From the NCBI GenBank assembly GCA_029719485.1, contig CP120722.1, positions 1,984,001 to 2,048,000 of the forward strand: a DNA stretch of 64,000 bases, in the 5' to 3' direction. The notes below the pieces were generated by a model that was not told the origin of the DNA, searched no databases, and saw only the letters and a list, made by a program, of their open reading frames with translations. A program made the position numbers and the translations under genes. Shown piece by piece: positions 46,627 to 53,700 of the stretch (position 1 is its first letter; each line of letters begins with the position of its first letter). Origin of the DNA: Kiritimatiellota bacterium B12222 (GTDB taxonomy: Bacteria; Verrucomicrobiota; Kiritimatiellia; SS1-B-03-39; UBA6053).

Positions 46627-48936
46627 AATTCCCAGGCTTTGTGTGGTGGCACTTGCGGTTGCGGAATTTGCGGATGTGTTATCCTCTGCATCGAATGCTG
46701 CCACAGTATAGGTATAGGTAGTGTTTGCCGATAATCCTGTATCGCTATAGCTGGGAGTGAAGGCTACATCAATCCACTGTGTGTCGCGAAGAATGTCATA
46801 TCCTTGAACACCCACATTGTCCGTTGAGGCATCCCAACTCAGGTTAATTTGACTGGTTGATACTGCAGTTGCGGTAAGGTTTTGAGGGGGTGTGGGCGCT
46901 TCGGTATCCGGTAAGGTGAGGGTCGCGGACCATGCTTCAGGCTGATCGAGCAGAGAGACGGCTCTCACGTGACAGCGTAGATTTTTTGTGACGCTATCTG
47001 CGTCTTCGACAAAAGTGGGGCCTGTCTCTCCCACAATGGGTTCTCCATTTTTATACCAGCGGTACTCAAGTTGAGATGCGCTAACATTTGGGGTGCAGGT
47101 AATGGTGTTCCCGATCCCCCGGGTACCTGTAAGGATGGGGAGGGTGTTGAAAGCACTCGGTACGTCATCGAGGTCGCGTTCCCGTTGTTGGACTTCGATC
47201 CAGTCAATGGTCATGTCATATATTTCCCCATCAACGGCAGCATTTTCCCATTCCCGTAATGCCCAATCTACCATGATATATCGTTTCACGAGCATCCATG
47301 CTTCCGTAGGAACGCGTGCGACCTCTTTGTCATCCACGATAATATAGCTGTAGTCATCTTCAATTCTGAACTCCCAAATATGGTATTGACCATCATAAAT
47401 ATTGATGCTGGGTACAAAGTTTTTTCCCGAATTAAGAGGGGTGCCAATGATTTTATCTCTGATGTCCGGAGACTGACGAATTTCGGGAATGTTGTAGGCG
47501 AGGCTACCTGCGTGAATGTGTTGGGAGGTGTTGAGCCACTCACCGTTCAGTCCGTCATATTCGAAGAAATCTAATTCAATCCGATTGCGTGTGCGCCAGA
47601 ATAAATGTTCCGTCCCATATGACCAAAAAGCGGGAAAGAACCCGGGACGAGGCCATTCCGCAGCTGGGAATTTGCAACGAATCCGAAAACGACCTTTGCC
47701 CCAAGAGCGACCTTGGCCTTCTCGATTCACGGAACTGAATGCACCGGTTTTCCAATTCCCGTTTACGTCTAATAATCGCAAGGTCATGGTGCCGATGTCT
47801 GTATCGTCATGAATGTAGGTCGAGGGAGTATTCCATTTATACTGGGCCAAAGCGCTTGCTCCCACCACGGAGCCAATATGGGTAGGTGCAAACCAAATAT
47901 CACTGGGAGATCCACTACGATCATCTACAACGCTATCGACTTTAAAATCATCAAAAAATACCACGGAATAATCATCGCCGTTTCCATCGTCAAGACTAGG
48001 GGGAGGATTGCCAATATTGACGGTTTTGGTTGCCGTGCTGATCGCAGCCCACGAATCCCATGTGCTCTGATCAAATGTAAAACGGGAGGGATTGTCATTG
48101 GCGTCTAAACCGCTGGGCGCAGTGTTTTTATAGGGATGATTTGAAGGCAGGAGATCTTCACGACCTGCGCGCCAGTGTGCCCATGCCACTAATTTATCTA
48201 CCTGAGCATCATTCAATTCACTTTGACCAATAAGGACGCAATCAATGGCTACATCTGCGGCCAAGATGTTTTCCCCCGAAATATTATTTGCACCCAAATA
48301 ACTGGGTGAATTGTCCAAGCAAACGTTCATGCCCGTAAAAGCGATGGGGGCCTGTTCGACGCCATTGATCCACGCATGGAATTGACCTCCACGTCTGAAG
48401 CCGACCATGATGTTCCAGTCTGTAAACGAACTTTCGGCATCTTCCAGTTGGACAGTGGCGCCATTATGATTGTTGAGTATGCTGCGGAAACTACCGTCGC
48501 TCCCTGAAAACTTTACCACGGGTTGCCGATGCCAATAACCGTTTCCCGCTCCATTAACGGTTAGAACGGGAACATTGCCCCCAACGCCATCCATATCGGC
48601 ACGGGAAATGACGACCCACCAGCGATGTAACCAGACGGCATCTCTGTCGGTAGACCATGAAAGGTTTTGTGAGGTTCCGGCCTCAAACAATACTCCTCCG
48701 TTATTCGCGAGTTTGGTGGCGGTGCCGGTTGCGGTTTTGGGTTTAATCCCCCCAGAAGTCCAGGTCGTAACCGGTCCATCTACGAGGTCCTCTTGACGAA
48801 AGTCAACTACAACTGTTTCTGGAACGAGATCGGGCGACCAATTGCCATAACCCTGAAGGGGAAGTAAACATGACGCCAGAGAGACCATGGAGCAGAGAGC
48901 TCTGTTTAAACGTACTTTTCTAAATTCAACTTTCAT
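43267..48936 (-). CDS. Giant secreted LamG-GH16-Ig-FN3 protein with duplicated beta-solenoid
   Basis: This is an 1889-residue exported protein with a signal peptide (cleavage near residue 31) and a good AGGAGA site. A LamG/concanavalin-like domain (about 85-268) precedes a GH16-type domain (about 320-580) with the catalytic motif ELDFFE: E454, D456, E459. An Ig-like domain (about 595-675) and an FN3 domain (about 680-765, WDASTDNVGVQGYDI) follow. The rest is a two-copy beta-solenoid (771-1334 and 1335-1889), each copy opening with a W-x-G-x-G-x-D...NW segment typical of autotransporter-associated repeats and closing with GNGTRNGEF...PAGM. There is no C-terminal PEP-CTERM or other sorting motif, so retention at the surface is unexplained. 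Likely role: binding and cutting an algal polysaccharide. Confidence 0.88.
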   Translation of the reverse strand: MKVEFRKVRLNRALCSMVSLASCLLPLQGYGNWSPDLVPETVVVDFRQEDLVDGPVTTWTSGGIKPKTATGTATKLANNGGVLFEAGTSQNLSWSTDRDAVWLHRWWVVISRADMDGVGGNVPVLTVNGAGNGYWHRQPVVKFSGSDGSFRSILNNHNGATVQLEDAESSFTDWNIMVGFRRGGQFHAWINGVEQAPIAFTGMNVCLDNSPSYLGANNISGENILAADVAIDCVLIGQSELNDAQVDKLVAWAHWRAGREDLLPSNHPYKNTAPSGLDANDNPSRFTFDQSTWDSWAAISTATKTVNIGNPPPSLDDGNGDDYSVVFFDDFKVDSVVDDRSGSPSDIWFAPTHIGSVVGASALAQYKWNTPSTYIHDDTDIGTMTLRLLDVNGNWKTGAFSSVNREGQGRSWGKGRFRIRCKFPAAEWPRPGFFPAFWSYGTEHLFWRTRNRIELDFFEYDGLNGEWLNTSQHIHAGSLAYNIPEIRQSPDIRDKIIGTPLNSGKNFVPSINIYDGQYHIWEFRIEDDYSYIIVDDKEVARVPTEAWMLVKRYIMVDWALREWENAAVDGEIYDMTIDWIEVQQRERDLDDVPSAFNTLPILTGTRGIGNTITCTPNVSASQLEYRWYKNGEPIVGETGPTFVEDADSVTKNLRCHVRAVSLLDQPEAWSATLTLPDTEAPTPPQNLTATAVSTSQINLSWDASTDNVGVQGYDILRDTQWIDVAFTPSYSDTGLSANTTYTYTVAAFDAEDNTSANSATASATTQSLGIYRTWDGAGTDNNWSNSANWSGGTPSGGNITFGADNRAAVGVVTNTVDVDTTISSLAYTHSTADPFVNNEHAHTTEIPAGVTLTLDGSSSPDNVLLVGGNEISGQYNSYVTMTGGGDLVINAPTSDFLAANASLNHLGNVYLDMSGLNSLTATVDNFYVGFGRRAGVEMTLPSFANGTNSITASVLVVGDSDGNSAADGRVDLNLGRYNEINADEIYVGARSNPSAQYASRDGYIQFQEFTSGATPTLKIRAKDGVSRANLTMAVNGAYSNKMNTRHIEAALDFTAGSVDALLGDVQVAQHQGFMQYGNPAGAEGTLSMSAGIIDASSITLGRSINRSANSATASGILNVSGGVFTTGTMILADNHASSGNVQGSLNVSGTGSVEVSGDLTLGNHQGSAASISATVTLTQGTLTVLGNMAPASDSLTITSNVILDGGNLIVSNPAENASLIIEQGTLQLSTGSATIDVLDLSSDFAVTTFEAAGTNVGDFAEVHVNQSLELGGSLVFSAVGNYIPAAGDSWTVITGNGTRNGEFENTVLPAGMTITYTANGFILAMPPLVGMGEAIWTGLGSDMKLTTAGNWDTLSSPANMDLIFDSDDRTVTGQVNALVDANLTISSLAYTNSTSQSYANNAYAHTTQISDGVTLTIDGSSAPDQAFLVGGHELSGQYHTTVTMTGGGNLVIDTPGLDFKAANPSLNHLGMVYLDLSGLNSVTASVDNFYVGFGRRAGAQLDLPSAEGGSTTLTTNLLVVGDSNGDSAADGQVDLNLGRHNVINADEIFVAARVDPNANYAARDGYIRFPTFSTGTSPTVKIRAKDGSSRAELTMAVNGAYSNKMNTRHVEAHIDFSEGSVDALLGDVLIAQQQAYIQYGNPAGAEGTLSMAAGTIDVNSLTLGRSIYRSSSPALASGTLNVSGGVFKAGHISLAENVASGGNVQGAIYVSGTGAVEVTGDLIMGTQSGSAPSVTASLTLSNGSMTVAGNIAPASDSLNITSDVIIDGGDLWVSNPNHDATLTIEHGTLSLTKGSLSCDILDLSSDFAITSFEAAGTAAGDYTQIVVTQNLQLGGTLVFTALGGFSPSSGDSWTVISGNGTRNGEFDSTQLPAGMVITYTSNGFTLSMP

Positions 48937-49576
48937 GGTCGTCTCCTGATGTTCATTGATGGATGAGTCCGAACATCATTTTGACCTCTCTGGGAGCTGA
49001 AGCAAAGCGGGGTAACTTTTGATCCACAACACCGTAGTGACGTAAAGAAATGAAGTAGGAATATCGTTTCTGAGAATAGTGCGGTGCACCCTGAGTCTCT
49101 TGTCGATGTTCAGACAACTTTTATTGTGTTGGATTGATTATCAGGGTAGCTCTTGCAGTTGAACAAGGGCTGATCCATGTGGTATTCATTCAGTTATATG
49201 TGATATTTCAAAAGAATTGAGTGTTAATGAGGTGTCGGTTATTAAAAATTAATAACGACCTTCATACATCGTGGTCGCGTTTTGCCTTATATATTCACTG
49301 TGTTGAAGTTTTTTTGATTGTTGTGTTTTAAAACTTCACTTGATGGAGGTTGTGGTGGGGTTTTGTACTGTTTGTGAAGTATGTGAGATTCTTTAAGGTG
49401 GTGGCTATGAGTAAAATAGGGGATGTGCTGATCCGTCGTAGTTTATAAGGTGCATGAAGGTCCATTTCTGCCCGATGACAAAGAGTAATATCTTTTTATT
49501 TAAGGACAGGTGTGGATGGGTTTTGCCTGTCGGGAATCACGTTTAGCATCTATAAAAGTAGGGGCGGGTACTGAGC
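48937..49576. other. Long AT-rich promoter region upstream of giant GH16 gene
   Basis: This 640-bp stretch has no convincing gene. It contains an inverted repeat GTTATTA-AAAAT-TAATAAC (49238-49256), a possible operator, about 300 bp before the giant gene. The flanking genes are on the same strand, so the metallopeptidase transcript must also end further downstream or here; no T-run terminator was recognised. Confidence 0.45.
49238..49256. promoter_or_regulatory. 7-5-7 inverted repeat, possible operator
   Basis: GTTATTA (49238-49244), AAAAT, TAATAAC (49250-49256): perfect 7-bp arms in an AT-rich region upstream of the giant secreted protein gene. It could bind a dimeric regulator; the AT-rich context raises the chance of coincidence. 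Confidence 0.35.
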
Positions 49577-50614
49577 TTAGGACTTGCGAACCTCTTGCAG
49601 CACGTTGTGGATATAGCTCAGCTTTTGTTTGACCGCAGGGTTTAGAATAAAGGGGTACACATCAGAGTGTCCCATACTGCGATTGATAGAATTGAGGGCA
49701 TAGGTTAAGGCCACGGCTTTGTTTAGAAAGCCATCAAAATGGATAGAGAGGTAGGGGTCGATATCCGCAACCATGGCCATGGGGTTTTCCTGATCTCCTA
49801 AACGAGGAGAGAGTGAAACCCCGAGTGCATATGCGGTTTCCATGCTGTCGACCAAGTGCAGGTAATGTGACCATGTTTCAGCCCAGTCTTCCCAAGGATG
49901 GGAGGAGGCATATGCGCTGATGTAGTGTTGCGACCAGTCCGGGCGCGGACCCTGATTGTAATACTGATGGAGTGCTTCGGCATAGTCCCTTGATTCATTT
50001 CCAAAGTGGACTCGAAAACTTTTGAGTCGGTCGGGAAAGGGGCGAATGAGTAGGTCCCAATAATAATGTCCGACTTCATGGCGCAAGTGACCTAACAAAG
50101 TGCGATAGCGCTCTTTCATATTCACGCGATTTCGTTCACGCACTACTGGGTCAGCTTCTCCGATGGCGATGGTGATGATCCCTGCTTGGTGACCGGTCAT
50201 GGTTTCGGCATCATCAGGAACCACCTGATCAGGATCGATAAAGTCGAAGCTGAGGCCCGTATTCGGGTCGGTGGATTTGTTTTTTACGGGGAGGCCCAGA
50301 CGCAATAAACTATAAACCAGACGATGTTTGGCGTATTCAATTTCCCGCCATCCCTTTAGGCTTTCATCGTCTTGGAAATTAGGAATGTAGTGATTTAACT
50401 TACAGGCTGTACAAAAGGGAGATGTGGTATCGGTGGCGACCAACCAATTGCAGACCCCGAAGCCATGATTTTTGCAATAACGGCGGTCATTTTGGGTAAA
50501 GGATCGTAGTTGGAGCGTAGAGGCTTCAAACCCTACCTGAAATCCGCAGCGTTCGCATTTTGTATTTTCAAAATGGAGCACTTGCCCACACTGTTCACAT
50601 TGAAAGAGTTTCAT
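49577..50614 (-). CDS. Putative zinc-binding metallopeptidase with N-terminal zinc ribbon
   Basis: This 345-residue, probably cytoplasmic protein has an N-terminal zinc ribbon (CEQC, CERC within the first 25 residues) and a second Cys/His cluster (YCKNHGFGVCNW, then PFCTAC). The metallopeptidase motif HEVGH is at residues 179-183 in HLRHEVGHYYWD. A second family hallmark, HPWEDWAETWSHYLH, lies about 60 residues later. This matches the putative zinc-binding metallopeptidase family (PF15887). Substrate and role are unknown. No signal peptide is seen. It lies 158 bp after the giant vWA gene on the same strand. Confidence 0.88.
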   Translation of the reverse strand: MKLFQCEQCGQVLHFENTKCERCGFQVGFEASTLQLRSFTQNDRRYCKNHGFGVCNWLVATDTTSPFCTACKLNHYIPNFQDDESLKGWREIEYAKHRLVYSLLRLGLPVKNKSTDPNTGLSFDFIDPDQVVPDDAETMTGHQAGIITIAIGEADPVVRERNRVNMKERYRTLLGHLRHEVGHYYWDLLIRPFPDRLKSFRVHFGNESRDYAEALHQYYNQGPRPDWSQHYISAYASSHPWEDWAETWSHYLHLVDSMETAYALGVSLSPRLGDQENPMAMVADIDPYLSIHFDGFLNKAVALTYALNSINRSMGHSDVYPFILNPAVKQKLSYIHNVLQEVRKS

Positions 50615-50772
50615 AAATCTACTTCAACCATTCGAGCTGAGGATAGTCAATCATGGAGCAAGACCCCAGACCTATAGAACATGGACCATGATCTTTATGA
50701 ACGCTTCTGCCTAAAGACCTGCTGAGGGATGTATCTGAGCATTTTTATTTGAATAGCGCATGAGTGGGGGAA

Positions 50773-53700
50773 TTATTTAATGGGGGTTCCGCAACTGGTG
50801 CAGAAGCGAGCTCCTGGAGTTAGTTTGTTGCCACATGAGGTGCAGAAACTGGCTTTGGTGGCGGGTGAGCGTAGCTGTTCTTCTCCTTCAGTAAGGGGGA
50901 AGATGGCTTTGGATGTTGTTGAAGGCGCTGAAAGTGGTCTTCGAGGAAGTTGGCCCATATCCAGTGTGATTTTAGTTATTCCTTCAGCGCGAATATGAAA
51001 GGAGGTCTCAAAGTTGACGGCAGGGTCCAAGGCTTCAAGTCTGTACGCTCCAGGCGGCAAAGAGATCGGGGCGCTTCCAAACAGGGCCTGCGCAACGCTT
51101 TCTCCATTTGCATCGATGATGTTGAATTCAGGAACAGGAGGAACAACAATGGATTGCAGATCTTGGGTCAATCGTTCCGCATGTTGAACGGGCCAATAAA
51201 TTCCTTGGGCCGCTTTGGCCATTTCGGTTAATTGTTGGGTCCATTCGGGTCGATTGATATCAAATCCTAAGATGAAAAATTCAATGTCCTTTCGTTTGGC
51301 GTACGCGGCAGCGGCTGCGACGGGATCGGTTTTGCGGTTATCTTCGCCGCCATCGGTTAATAACACGACCATGGTTTGACCTTTATTATTTGAAGGGATG
51401 TCGTTGAGGGCTTGGGTGAGACTTAAGGCCAGCGGTGTTTTGCCCAGAGCCCTGAGGGATGCCAATTGGGCCGATAGTTGATCCGGGTTTGTCTCCATCC
51501 ATGGAATAATTAATTCCGTGTCCTGTTCGGCGCCTATATCGACAGCTCGTTTGGTATGTCCGTAGGCACGTACGGCGATGCGTGTTCCTGGGGGGAGGGA
51601 GGCTGCAAGGTCTGTAATCGCTGTTTTGGCGATATCGAGTTTACTGACTCCATTGAGTTGAGGACGCATAGATCCTGAAGAATCGAGGATGAGGTAAACC
51701 TGATGTTGGATGTCGGGTATCATGACTTGGGTTTCAAGCATGCCTGGTCCTTGGGGTTTGTTATGGGGATCTAAGTCTAGTGAAGGGGTAGCCCGGGTAA
51801 GAAATAACAAAGCAAAAGATGTGGTGAGCATGGGGTCATCTTCACCTTTACTCGTCGGCCAAGCCCCCGTTGGGCTTTGTTGTTTTACCAAATAGTCTGC
51901 TCCAAGGGGGTACCATTCAAATTCTCCTATAAAGTCGATCCCTAGAATTTGTCCCACCCGTTCGAGGGAGTAGATGTAATAATAGTTATGGTTTTGGGAA
52001 AGTGGATTTTCTTCTACCATAAAATTTTGTACTAACCAGCTGAGCCCATTTCGGATGCGCAAATGTTCTCGAGGCGTGAGGTCATTCATCAAGCGATCCA
52101 TGCTGATGGCCAAAATGCAAATACCGGCGGCGGTCATCGATCCGTAGGCCTTGGATTTGCCCGTATAAGAAAATCCTCCCAGATAGGTTTGGCTCAGATC
52201 GGTATGTTGTCTCAGCGACATGCGGGAGAGGACTCGTTGCCATACTTCATCTGAAATGGGGATGCCGCTGCGTTCAGCGGACCATAAACCCAGCACTGCA
52301 AATTGAGTGACGGAATGATCACCGGATTTCCCCATTTCCCATGACTGGGTGCGCTCAATCGGATTTTCGGGTAAGGTGATTTCTGAAGGAACTTCACCTC
52401 CGATGACTTGCAGGACAGGGGGCGGGGGGGCAGGTTCTGATGAAACATCGGGAACGGCATAAAAATGCTGGGGAGATGACGCGTTGTAGTTCCAGGTACC
52501 ATTCTCGCCCTGCGTTTCCACAAAGAAGTGAGCCAGTTCTTCCATTTTAGGTAAGAAAACGGGGTCACCATAGGCCTCAATCACCATGGCCATGATCGCA
52601 TTTTTATAAGTGCCTGTTTCTCTTACATTGAGCGCGCTGATAAATTGGCGCAACGCTTGGTCAAATTCGGGATAGGTTAAATGGGCCTTGCAGTGCACCA
52701 AGGCTAAAATTGCGGGGTAATTTTCGCTCCGTTGCGTGATTCTGCCATGTTTTTCAATCTCAATTTTAAGTCGGGACCAAAGATAATCTCTACCGCTGTC
52801 AATGGCATGATTCACCTGCTCGGGCTTTAATCCCACCCCTTCAATGCCTTTGGGGATGGCTTGGGGGGGCAGGACCATGAGACCGTTTTCCGCAAGGGTT
52901 AAATTTATATCGGGGTTGGTTAAGGCTTCTTCCTCTGGGTGTTCTTCAGGAAACAAGTTGATAGAGCGGTAGTGTCGAATCCCGTTTACTTTGAGACGTA
53001 CGGGGTTCTGCTCTTTTTTTACCTGCCAGTACATGCTGAATTCGCGATAGCCCCCTTGAGGAATCCAGGTTTCATAGCCATTGTTCGGTGGCGCTTCCGG
53101 ACCTTGCCACGTATAGGGATGAGCTTTGATATGCACACGATTCAGATCAGTTAGTTCCAATAAATCTCCAGGTTTAAAGAATAGTCCTTGTTTCGCAGTA
53201 CTGGTGATTCCTATCTCGAGTTTTATCCATTCTGATTGGATGGGAGCTGATTTCTTGTTGACGATCTCAGGGCGACTTACCTCAATCATATCCAAGGTGA
53301 AATCAAGATCAGCAAGGCTTTGCCAGCGATCTCGTACTGGGGGGGTATAATTAGGGTCACCTTTTAAGGTGAAGTAAATTGTATCAGGTGTGGTGACGGA
53401 CGCGCCGGGGATGGCCGTGGGGGCAAATCCGCATTGCACTTGTATGGACTCGGCGGCCACAAATTCATCCGGGGAGAGCTTAAAAGCCATTTGTCCTCCG
53501 GAAACGACACCAGGTAAGAGGCGGCTTTCTTCATCGAACATAAACCTATCGACGTTTAGAGACCGTTTGCCATCTATTATCACTTGCATGCGAGGCTTCC
53601 AATCACGCCATTTGACTGGATGGATTTCAGCGATATCTACATTTGGATTTTCGGTGGGGTGATGAAGTTTGCTGATTCCTCGAATATCGACGACCAGCCA

